A DNA stretch of 64,000 nucleotides from Apostichopus japonicus (taxonomy: Eukaryota > Echinodermata > Holothuroidea > Aspidochirotida > Stichopodidae): the NCBI RefSeq assembly GCF_037975245.1, contig NC_092581.1, positions 6,415,501-6,479,500 of the forward strand. Direction: 5' to 3'. The notes beneath the pieces were generated by a model, which saw only the letters and a list, made by a program, of their open reading frames with translations, did not search any database and was not told where the DNA came from. Shown in pieces: positions 1 to 11,900 of this stretch. The position numbers and the translations under genes are program-made. How positions within the stretch are numbered: position 1 is the first letter of the stretch; each line of letters starts with the position of its first letter.

Positions 1-1700
1 AGTGTAATTATGATTCTAACACTATCACTCTCTCAGTGTTCTGTAGCATTATGAAACAATGGCTTGTATTAGTTTGATCAACAACTTCTGTAGTTTTACC
101 GATGGAAGTTATTATTTATTAGAGAGTAGCGAGAGTCCCACACACTTTGTCCTGTCAAAGGTAATCACCTGCAAACAGTAATTGCAATGACAGCTGAACA
201 GTCTTGCAAATAAACTACATTCAATTGGGTTTTATAATACAATTGACAATTTAACAAATTAAAGCAAAGAAGTGCTTTTAACCAGAATTGGTTTTGAGAT
301 CTAAAAGCAAAACATCATACAGAGCTTTTATTTGAAGCATGCTGATGATCAGATTGCCAGAATCATAACTTGTTTCATTAAGGTATGAATATTTGTATTT
401 ATCTGCTGACATAAACATGTGATAGTGGAGAGAACCTCACTGAATCGGGTGAGAAAGGTTTTGCACAATGAACTTATCCAAATGAAGTGAATAATGTCAA
501 AATTAGATGAATAGTTTCAAACTTAATAATATGTAAAGCAATGGAGCAAGATGTCACATAGGGAGTTGGACTAATGTAATGTGTCATTTAATCTGTACTT
601 TATATATATATTTAAAACTAGATTTTACCAGGTTTCCAGGGGATTCATAAACTCAGGAAAAAAGACAGACATTTTTTAAAGTTATGTTCCAAAATAAATG
701 TAATGAATGTGACTCTTAATACATTTTCTCTTCCATATATTTGTTGGCATAAGATCTATTAAATTAGAAAACTAGGAGAAATGGTTTGCTCTCAAGAATC
801 ATTTGACTTGGAAACTACACATCAGTAATTAATATAAGACAGTCGTTAGTGCATACATAAGGAGATACCTTGTTTACGTTGGAAAACAAACCCTTATCCA
901 GAGATGGGAAACCACTTAGCTAACCATTGGTACCCTAGCTCAAAGTTGTACCATGCTTTGCTCAACAAATACATGTACCTGCAAGCTTTTTTGTACAATA
1001 TAGTTTCCAGCTTCTAGCAGTTAGCTAAAGGAAGGTAGTGTTACAATCTTGATATCTTCTCTGTTTAAGAACAAATCAATGTGTCAATGCTGAAATATCC
1101 AAATGAAAAGATAGACATTATTCACCCTTTTATTGGTCTACATCCTTACAAGGCCAAGAAATATGCAATACCAGCTAGGGTCACATGACTTCCTGGATAA
1201 TTTTCTTTCATTTGTTTGATGTATTGTCATATAATAATAGTAGCTACTGTAAAGACAGCATGTTGCAAGTAGGTTGTCTATTGTATGTCAAAAGGCCATA
1301 GATTACATGTTTAGTGATTGTAGGATCCATTCTAAACGGGTTCCGACCTCCTTAAAGGCACCTGGATTACATAAATGGTATCAGTCAAGTTTACTACAAG
1401 TACCTTTCCCCATCAAAAATGACTCAAAGATGTTACCAGAGTATAAACTTAGAAACCGTCTCCACTCCAATTACAAAGACATCTGATGATACTCATCGAT
1501 TACTTTCCCAGAATACAAATCCAGCAGAGGACAGAATGCCCTCACTGAAGAGCACACCACTCCAATCCTTTTATATCGAGCTCCATGGCTTTGTACCTTC
1601 ACTGTTTACATAATGGAACACTAATGATAAGGTGACTGAAAAACCCTGATTTGCAGGGATACTCCCCAGATTTCATGTGCCATCCCTGGATTAAAAGTGT
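1..1700. other. no recognisable gene; AT-rich unique-looking DNA
   Basis: I see no conserved coding exon, RNA gene or bounded mobile element here. Short open frames around 1274-1613 look like chance. This stretch lies downstream of the SENP6/7-like gene or inside its last intron. Confidence 0.5.
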
Positions 1701-1709
1701 CCCATGAAA

Positions 1710-3122
1710 TATGAGCAGATTGTATGTACCATCCCTGGAATATCCCCAGATTGTATGTACTCTATTGGGGTATCGCCATATTGTATATACCATCCTGGAG
1801 TATCACCATATTGTATATACCATCCTGGAGTATCACCATATTGTATGCACCCTCCTGAAGTATCCCTAGATTGTATGTACCCTCCTGGAGTATCCCTAGA
1901 TTGTATGTACCCTCCTGAAGTATCCCCAGATTGTATGTACCCTCCTGGAGTATCACCATATTGTATGTACCCTCCTGGAATATCCCCAGATTGTATGTAC
2001 CCTCCTGGAGTATCCCTAGATTGTATGTACCCTCCTGGAATATCCCAGATTGTATGTTCCCTCCTGGAGTATCCCTAGATTGTATGTACCCTCCTGGAAT
2101 ATCCCCAGGTTGTATGTACCCTCCTGGAATATCCCCAGATTGTATGTACCCTCCTGGAATATCCCCAGATTGTATGTACCCTCCTGGAGTATCACCATAT
2201 TGTATGTACCCTCCTGGAATATCCCCAGATTGTATGTACCCTCCTGGAGTATCCCTAGATTGTATGTACCCTCCTGGAATATCCCCAGATTGTATGTACC
2301 CTCCTGGAATATCCCCAGATTGTATGTACCCTCCTGGAATATCCCCAGATTGTATGTACCCTCCTGGAGTATCACCATATTGTATGTACCCTCCTGGAAT
2401 ATCCCCAGATTGTATGTACCCTCCTGAAGTATCCCCAGATTGTATGTACCCTCCTGGAATATCCCAGATTGTATGTTCCCTCCTGGAATATCCCAGATTG
2501 TATGTACCCTCCTGGAATATCCCCAGATTGTATGTACCCTCCTGGAATATCCCACATTGTATGTACCCTCCTGAAGTATCCCCAGATTGTATGTACCCTC
2601 CTGGAATATCCCAGATTGTATGCTCCCTCCTGGAATATCCCCAGATTGTATGTACCCTCCTGGAATATCCCAGATTGTATGTACCCTCCTGGGAAATCCC
2701 TAGATTGTATGTACCCTCCTGGAGTATCCCCAGATTGTATGTACCCTCCTGGAATATCCCAGATTGTATGTTCCTTCCTGGAATATCCCAGATTGTATGT
2801 ACCCTCCTGGAGAATCCCCAGATTGTATGTACCCTCCTGGAATATCCCCAGATTGTATGTACCCTCCTGGAATATCCCAGATTGTATGTTCCCTCCTGGA
2901 ATATCCCAGATTGTATGTACCCTCCTGGAATATCCCCAGATTGTATGTACCCTCCTGGAATATCCCAGATTGTATGTACCCTCCTGGAGTATCCCCAGAT
3001 TGTATGTACCCTCCCTGGAGTATCCCCGATTGTATGTTTCCTTCCAGGAATATCCCCAGATTGTATGTACCCTCCCTGGAATATTCCCAGATTGTATGTA
3101 CCCTCCCTGGAAGATCCCTGAA
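1710..3122. repeat. minisatellite, 30-bp unit, about 47 copies
   Basis: Tandem array with plus-strand core CCAGATTGTATGTACCCTCC followed by TGGAATATCC or TGGAGTATCC. Point variants (TGGAGTATCACCATA, TGAAGTATCC) and 1-bp deletions that shift the frame are scattered through it. Because the unit is a multiple of three and stop-poor, long open frames run on both strands, but they encode only repeated decapeptides and are not evidence of a gene. On the minus strand each unit contains CAGGAGGGTACATACA, a donor-like string. It resembles the donor-anchored arrays of the SENP6/7-like gene, but I found no exon next to it. Confidence 0.95.
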
Positions 3123-3129
3123 TTAGTCA

Positions 3130-4605
3130 AAGGCCCTGATGAGTTTAGTGTTACCTGTTAAGCTGTCCACTCAGACAGCTTGAACCTAAGCCGTGATTGT
3201 TTGTGGCTACAAACATGATTCAGTGATAAAGGCAACCCAGATCATTGAATAATTTCAGTCAGTTTTTCAAATCAAGGCATCATGTTGTACTTAGTTGTAA
3301 TAGGACTTCCAGTTCAATTTAAGTTTTTGTTCTTTATCTTGGACTAAATACTTGTTTCTGAAGGAGGTGTGCTAAAGTTGGGTATTTACCCATCATCCTT
3401 GAAACATGGACCCCAATGCAATCAGAGACCGTCAATATGCCTTCCAATAAACGTACAGTGTAGGTTTTAGTACTGATGTCAACATGGCCAAGGAGGAGAG
3501 GGTCAGCATCAATATCATGTTCACAAATTTCATGGAAAAAAGATGGTCACTTTACTAATGACTGTTTAGAAATCTTAGAAGGTCACTGAGTACAATACAA
3601 TAGTTTGATACTGTGCGCTAGTATAGCAATTCCAATTTTGTTAATGGATTGATGACTTCTCAATCAAAAAATTATAAACCTAAGTGACACCACTCATATC
3701 ACATCCAAATAGTGTATTTTTGGGTTCCATATGAGACTTTCATATATCGTTTACTATAATATGCTCTACTGAACCGCATTGTAATAGTCTATTGAAATTG
3801 GCAGTTTGGCCTAGATGCTGACTGAAGAGTGAATAGTTTGCATGGTAATCATACTGATATAACTAACATATCAATTCAGGATTTTAGTTTTCCAATGAAA
3901 GTATACTTCCAAGACTACACTACTATCATAACTCCACTATAGGCACAATGCGGAGTTGCTGCCCACTTTACTTTCAAGAAACCATATAGTGTGCAGCAAT
4001 TTAATGGTCCTTCCTCAGTTAAGCTCAGTATCTTATAAATAGCTGTCAACTGTTAATTGCACTATAATCTGTACTACCTGTAACTTTTTATAACTTGCTT
4101 TCCATTTTCTGACAATAAAATATAGGTGAAGCAAAATTGTCATATTTTGCATATTGCTACACTGTCAGCACAAATAAATGTTCATTGCAGACTGTTCACA
4201 AAAAGTCATACCTCATGAAAAAGCAGCAAATTTTACATCTGAAAGAAAAGAAACTATCGAATCCTATGCAGAATGGTGACAATCTTAAACTAGGAAAGCA
4301 TTTTGAGCAGAATCTAGGGCCACCAAAGATGGACTGCTAAAACACTTACAAACACCTGTGCAACAATAGAGTAAACACACATTAAAATAACATTCCTTAA
4401 ATGAAACACCTGCTGCCATTGTGTACTTAACATTAATGTGTAATAAAAAGTCTGATATTGCAATTCTTACATGTGCTTCTCATGTTGAATCTTTAACCCA
4501 ATCAATTCATACCCCGGCTCTCCACACGATAGGTAATTGACATTTTGACCCTGAAATGTTCCTGAAAACCATCAAGTTTTCTCTTGAGACTGTCTAAAAT
4601 ATTTG
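3130..4605. other. no recognisable gene
   Basis: AT-rich sequence without a convincing exon. If the SENP6/7-like gene has an exon after the one at 5938-6080, it could lie here. One weak candidate on the minus strand, about 3200-3159, has an acceptor and a short frame ending in TAA, but no similarity supports it. Confidence 0.4.
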
Positions 4606-4608
4606 ACT

Positions 4609-4740
4609 TTAAAGTATCTAATCTGCACACCATACAGTGGTACATGCACAGTAAAGTATCTAATCTGCACACCATACAGAGATACATGCACGGTAAAGTA
4701 TCTAATTTGAACACCATACAGAGACACATGCACGGTAAAG
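4609..4740. repeat. short tandem repeat, 42-bp unit, 3 copies
   Basis: Three adjacent copies starting near 4609, 4651 and 4693, each with GTAAAGTATCTAAT, a CACCATACAG core and a TACATGCAC or CACATGCAC end. A partial fourth start is at 4735. Copies differ by a few substitutions. Confidence 0.85.
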
Positions 4741-5243
4741 TAAAATTGAAGCTGTGACATGGTATGACACATATAAAGAGAACATGCACAAAATACTATA
4801 TTGGAGGAGTCAAGGGAACATTATTCCACGCTGTTTCCTTCTCATGATTTCAATCTTACTTAAATCCTGGAATTTCTAGCATATAGCAGAAAAGTAGGCG
4901 AGCAAACTTCCTAGCTGTAATTTCATATTATTGTATACCATCAAACAGAGTCAACAACTTAGCTTCCTATTAGCAATGGTGTATAAAATAGCTCGTCATT
5001 CCAAAAATAACCAATAACATATAAATCAGAGAAGGCATAACCAAGGAAGTTTCTCAAATCCATCTGACTTATGACAGATTCAGGCTGATGAAGCTGCAGT
5101 CTGTTAGTATGTGTAACCTTGTGGTTCTTTACGTTGTGAATTCCCAGTTCAGAAGTAGGCTCTTATATCACTGCTTCAAAACCAGTTAATGAGGCATTTC
5201 CCTCTAGACCTTGAAGGAAACATCTGAGAGCCAAGTTTCTCCA

Positions 5244-5970
5244 CCTTCAGCACTACAGACCTGCAGGTCAATGCTACCTGGCCTCATTGCTTCCACTAGT
5301 TTGTCTTCAGCACTACAGACCTACAGGTCAATGCTACCTGGCCTCATTGCTTCCACTAGTTTGTCTTCAGCACTACAGACCTACAGGTCAATGCTACCTG
5401 GCCTCATTGCTTCCACTAGTTTGTCTTCAGCACTACAGACCTACAGGTCAATGCTACCTGGCCTCATTGCTTCCACTAGTTTGTCTTCAGCACTACAGAC
5501 CTACAGGTCAATGCTACCTGGCCTCATTGCTTCCACTAGTTTGTCTTCAGCACTACAGACCTGCAGGTCAATGCTACCTGGCCTCATTGCTTCCACTAGT
5601 TTGTCTTCAGCACTACAGACCTACAGGTCAATGCTACCTGGCCTCATTGCTTCCACTAGTTTGTCTTCAGCACTACAGACCTACAGGTCAATGCTACCTG
5701 GCCTCATTGCTTCCACTAGTTTGTCTTCAGCACTACAGACCTGCAGGTCAATGCTACCTGGCCTCATTGCTTCCACTAGTTTGTCTTCAGCACTACAGAC
5801 CTACAGGTCAATGCTACCTGGCCTCATTGCTTCCACTAGTTTGTCTTCAGCACTACAGACCTACAGGTCAATGCTACCTGGCCTCATTGCTTCCACTAGT
5901 TTGTCTTCAGCACTACAGACCTACGGGTCAATGCTACCTGGCCTCATTGCTTCCACTAGTTTGTCTCTCT
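5244..5970. repeat. donor-anchored minisatellite, 60-bp unit, 12 copies (after exon 23)
   Basis: Twelve near-identical 60-bp copies. On the gene (minus) strand each unit holds the last 29 bases of exon 23 (AGACAAACTAGTGG, then AAGCAATGAGGCCAG), then GTAGCATTGACCTG and about 19 more bases. The array therefore grew from a tandem duplication spanning the exon/intron border. Unit length is a multiple of three, so 254-271-residue open frames run on the plus strand; these are repeat artefacts. Variation is almost limited to TACAGG versus TGCAGG, which indicates recent expansion or homogenisation. Confidence 0.95.
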
Positions 5971-8900
5971 TGTAAGTCTAAAATAAGTTTAGTGATGGTA
6001 GCTCTCTTTGCCTTGACCTCACTTTCTGGAAACCACCTTGTCAAACCTTTGATGGGTGTGCAGAAGTTTTTAATCGGCTTCTGCAATGAAAATATCAATT
6101 AATTGTTTCCAACTCTGTTATTGTGTAATGGAAGGAAATTACAACGCCTGACACTGCAATTCAATGAAACTCAACAGTTCAGGAAATTTATTGAAAACAT
6201 CAAACATTGGAAGTGCTCAACTTGGAAAGAGAAAAATAGAAATCCCCTGACGAGTTCAGATACTGCTGTTCACAACACTGTCCTCTTACAAATGAGGGAA
6301 GCTTGTTTGCAAGTCCCATCCAAATTCTCTTGAGCCAAGAAAAGAGAACAGTTCACAGACTGTGTGCTTACCTCTCTGCTTTGAACTGAAATGACCCATG
6401 GACTCATTTAACACTTTCACATTACTGACACAATTGTAACATTACAAAAATAGTCAGAAAGAACCAAACTTCCATTTATTGTGACTGGCAGCAGAAATCC
6501 ACTGCTTTGGAATAAACTTTGAATGAATATTAATTGAGAAAAGACGAATTCAGACATTTCTTTACTAAAGTTTCGTTGACAAATACATCTGCTTATCTTG
6601 CATATTGGCTTTATTTCTTTTAATTTCATGATATGCTACCACCATATTGATAAAGCTTAAGGCAAGTTGAGCACACGGAATATATCTTTAAAGACCAACT
6701 ATGGAGACAACATTTTTTGGGGGGATTTTCTATTAATTTGGGAGTTTACATACCCATAATCAACATGTGTAAAAAAAACTTTGAAAACCTACTACAACCC
6801 ATCAAAAAACGACCATGAAAATGGACATGTTGGGTAGTCACGTGACATGAACCTCTGGAATGTCTGAAAACAGAGATTGACCCAAAGGAGCCTCTGGTCA
6901 CCGTGTGACGTCATTGTTTGTATACCGTGAAAATCAAATGCTGATATAGGCACTGTTTATACACAGATAGCGAACAATTGTACTGTATTTGACTTCCAAT
7001 TTTGAGCGTTTGAAAAGCTGTTAGCTTAAAGCAAGAACACATGAAGGTAAAAAAATAGTTTTAAGACAATTTTAAGAAGAAAATTTAGTTTAATTGGTTA
7101 TTTTATTAGCAAAATTTCCACTCAAATGGAAGCATCTTTTACATAGCGGAGCGTCAATAGGTCTGTACGGTACAATACAATATACTGTAGAACATGCAAG
7201 CAGCTTGGCGATTCCGTAATATAATTTGATCACAAGATACCGTAAACTGAACAGAAGAATGGACCTAAAAGATGCCTCATGCATGATATGTGACGGAAAA
7301 TGGCTTACATTACTGTCAACAAATTACCAAAAAGACACTAAACATAATCGAACAACTACGAGAAGACGCTGACCCGAATCGATCAGGGTAGCAGCATATA
7401 CATGACTAAGCTTCAGCTGAACATAGTACTTACTCGTTTTAATATCCAAAAGTACAAACACACAAAAAGTATCCTTTCAATAAACAAAATTTAGCAGTGA
7501 ATATCCAAATCCACGTTTCTCGTTCAATCCTGGGCGAAATACTACCGTGACTCTGTGTATTGTGTAATTCCATAAAGTTAGGTCTAGTTGAAACAGGCCT
7601 TGACCAGTTACATCCCACAATCACAAGACAGTCACTAACGAAATAAAACGTCCGATCGCTACATAGAACCGTTTTTATTCAACCCCTTGGACCATGCAGA
7701 TGCCGGAATAAACATAACGGACAATATAACACAATGTATCACAAACTCACTAGACTGGAATACAACAAAGGAAATAGATAAATTCGATGAAATCCTAACA
7801 AGACTATTTACACATGCTGTGAGCCAGCTCACTACATGTACTAACAATGCTACCCTATAGGCACGGTATATACACGGTCATCTCTTACAGTAAATATTAT
7901 ACTGTCACAATTGCGTGATATAATGTTACATGTAAGGATGTCCAGAGCTTGTTTATGGTCAATTTCACATTAGCTATGTCGGACCATGGTCCGACACAGC
8001 TATCGACAGAATATAACTTTCGCAGAATGAGACATTTGCAACATACACAGAGACAGTGTCATGCATGTGGACTCATGGGCATGAGATACTCCGGGTGCTG
8101 AAAAATCTTTCCGCGTGGATCTCAAAAAAATTGATCCAAAGTCTGCGGCGTTTTACGTCGCTTCTTTTACTCGGATATCTAAAAAAGCTGATGCTTTTGT
8201 TGGATGAGGTATAACTGCAACCTCCAACAACACAGAATTGTGGCATTTCGGGGAAAAGGAGTAATATCGTTGATGTTTTTGGAAGCTCAAGTATACAACT
8301 TTACACACTAAAAGTATTGTTGTGAGTGAGGTATACAAACAGTGACGTCACAGGGTCACCTGATGTCTTCGGAATGTTTCAGGAATGTCTGAAATAGGTT
8401 TCATAAAAAGCTGACTTTTCTTCCCATTTTTCACGTATTTAACGTCCAAAATCGGTAAAGTTAATTACAGCAATGTAATTGGAGTGAGTTAAGGATTACA
8501 TACATGCAAAATGGTGGGATTTTATGTTCATCGAAAAGTCTCCATAGTTGGTCTTTAAGGAAACAAATTTTGGGAATACTGCCAGTGGGAAATTTTATCT
8601 GGGATCATTTAAGTTTAAATTTCATCATTTGGTTATGACTTTCTACCTGTTTTAGTGCAATTATATAGATGTGATAGAATGACTAAATACATCCTGTACA
8701 ACTGTGAGTGAATGTTGATATTTCTGTTATTTACTGTTATTTTTCACATTTGATATGAAAACAATGTATCTAGTTGCCAGCTCTGGTGACAACACCAAAT
8801 CTTACCTTGAAAAACTGTTCTACATACTGGAGAACAAAGACTCCACAGTCACTAAAGTTACTTTGTTGAGGTACATCCAGACAAGCACCTTTCATGTTCT

Positions 8901-11900
8901 GTCCTGTAAATCTACAGGTACTATTCTTACGGGTACGCCATTCTATCTCCAGGTACCTACAAACAACAAAAATATAATAAAGCTAACACTTACTCTAAAG
9001 TAACAACAACACAACTAAAGGCTAAATGTTACCACTACATTCAAAGAAATTTTCTTCCCCAGGGAGTAATGGGTATTTCACATTGATACTTTTGATATTT
9101 TGAAACTTGAAAGCCTTCATGGCTTAAATTGGGAAAAGTGCATATTCATACTTTGAACAAGATTTTTCCAAAACTGTAAAACTTGTATCACAAGCACACA
9201 ATCAAAATTAGTGACCATAAACAAAATCCCTTTTTATTCTACAACTTCATTTGCTGCATGTCTTTTAGAGCTCATAATTTTATAAAAGAAGCATTTCTAC
9301 AGCAGAATGGGCCTCTTATATTAAAAACCAACTAAAAGTTTGCAGAACACTTCAACATTAATACACAAAAGTGAAGAGCAAGATTAGTAAAGGCTTCAAT
9401 CCAAGGTACTTTCAAGATGTTATGGGAACTACAACTAACTACAGGAAAGACTATAGAGTAGCTTACTCTCGTAACTTTCCAGATGTTAGAGGAACTACAA
9501 CTAACTACAGGAAAGACTATAGGGTAGCTTACTCTCGTAACTTTCCAAATGTTATAGGAACTACAACTAAGTACAGGAAAGACTATAGAGTAGCTTACTC
9601 TCGTAACTTTCCAAATGTTATAGGAACTACAACTAACTACTACAGGAAAGACTATAGGGTAGCTTACTCTCGTAACTTTCCAGATGTTAGAGGAACTACA
9701 ACTAACTACAGGAAAGACTATAGGGAAGCTTACTCTCGTAACTTTCCAGATGTTATAGGAACTATAACTAACTACAGGAAAGACTATAGAGACGCTTACT
9801 CTCGTAACTTTCCAAATGTTATAGGAACTACAACTATCTACAGGAAAGACTATAGGGTAGCTTACTCTCGTAACTTTCCAGATGTTATAGGAACTACAAC
9901 TATCTACAGGAAAGACTATAGGGTAGCTTACTCTCGTAACTTTCCAGATGTTATAGGAACTACAACTATCTACAGGAAAGACTATAGGGTAGCTTACTCT
10001 CGTAACTTTCCAGATGTTATAGGAACTACAACTAACTACAGGAAAGACTATAGGGTAGCTTACTCTCGTAACTTCCAGATGTTATAGGAACTACAACTAA
10101 CTACAGGAAAGACTATAGGGTAGCTTACTCTCGTAACTTTCCAGATGTTATAGGAACTACAACTAACTACAGGAAAGACTATAGAGTAACTTACTCTCGT
10201 AACTTTCCAGATGTTATAGGAACTACAACTAACCACAGGAAAGACTATAGAGTAGCTTACTCTCGTAACTTTCCAGATGTTAAAGGAACTATAACTTACT
10301 ACAGGAAAGACTATAGAGTAGCTTACTCTCGTAACTTTGCAGATGTTAAAAGAACTATAACTAACTACAGGAAAGACTATAGGGTAGCTTACTCTCGTAA
10401 CTTCTTCACGACAGGTGTCTTCTGATTTGACTTTAAGGAATCCATAACAAGAATACAGGGTCTAGGAAATACAAAATGGAAAGACAAATATCAATGATTG
10501 AGAGCTGTCACCAAAGACAATGACAACTTCACTAGACAACCCACTTAAATTATAAGTTGAATCTGCACATTTTACTTTACTCAGGGTCCTTGATAGCTCC
10601 AAAGAAAGATGCCATGAAAACAGCAGTTACTTGAAAATGCATAACATGGACTTAATGAAATCTACTCTTCATATGATAAGGCACCATACATAAGAATGCA
10701 TGAAAACAAACAGGCACCAAAACTTTCATTAACATGATTACAAGTAAGTAAACTACACCCTTAGCTGTAAGAAAGTGGAAAGGCAGGGTTACATGAGACT
10801 TGTATTTTAGTGCCTAGTAGTAAACATTTAAGTTGTTCTCTGAGTTCCTTAAGGACAACTTACACTGTTCAAATTGATTATCATAATCTCCGGCACCGGA
10901 GAAATTACTCCAAACACTGATCAATGTTTCTACGACCGAGATAACAATCCCGGCACCAGAGAAATTACTCCAAACACTGATCAATGTTTCTACGACCGAG
11001 GTAACAATCCCTGCACCGGAGCAATTACTCCAAACACTGATTGAAGTTTCTACGACCGAGGTAACAATCCCTGCACTGGAGCAATTACTCCAAACACTGA
11101 TCAATGTTTCTACGACCGAGATAACAATCCCGGCACCGGAGAAATTACTCCAAACACTGATCAATGTATCTACGACCGAGGTAACAATCCCGGCACCGGA
11201 GAAATTACTCCAAACACTGATCAATGTTTCTACGACCGAGGTAACAATCCCTGCACCGGAGAAATTACTCCAAACACTGATCAATGTTTCTACGACCGAG
11301 GTAACAATCCCTGCACCGGAGAAATTACTCCAAACACTGATCGATGTATCTACGACCGAGATAACAATCCCGGCACCGGAGAAATTACTCCAAACACTGA
11401 TCAATGTATCTACGACCGAGGTAACAATCCCTGCACCGGAGCAATTACTCCAAACACTGATTGAAGTTTCTACGACCGAGGTAACAATCCTGGCACCAGA
11501 GCAATTACTCCAAACACTGATTAATCTTCCTAGAGCAAGATGAAGATGAAGCTCTGGGAAGCTAGTTTGAAGGTCGAAGGTTCCAGTCTCATTCTAGCCA
11601 TGATAAAGTTCTTTGTTCTTTTACAGTTAATGACAATATCCAGCGTGGATGGCGGTTATTTTACGACACTAAGCAGGCACATATGCATGTGGCTTGTAGC
11701 TCATTTTGGATTCTTTTCCAATTTGGAGAGTATTCAAGATTGGAAAACGGTGGATTTTCTCCTGGATGAAAATTTTTACTTTAGCTGGCCATGGAATGAA
11801 CCCATGACTTCTGATATGCTAGGGTTACATGTTCTAATGCCACTTCCTTTATCCATATAACAATGTTGTGCTTATACTATCCTGTTCATTTCAATTGTTT

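Noticed and set aside
1704-3161. Open frames of 120-396 codons on both strands encoding repeated MYPPGISPDC-type peptides
   Set aside because: They run wholly within the 30-bp array, exist in several frames and both strands, and follow from a stop-poor unit that is a multiple of three. No start context, splice signal or homology.
5211-6102. 254- and 271-codon plus-strand frames with 20-residue repeats
   Set aside because: Antisense to the exon 23 donor array; produced by the 60-bp unit.
9371-10087. 238-codon plus-strand frame ([20 protein letters not shown] repeats)
   Set aside because: Antisense to the exon 21 donor array with 66-bp units; the frame ends where a unit loses one base.
11540-11860. 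106-codon plus-strand frame of normal composition
   Set aside because: It looks protein-like in composition, but I recognise no family. It lies inside an intron of the opposite-strand gene and no splice or promoter evidence supports it.
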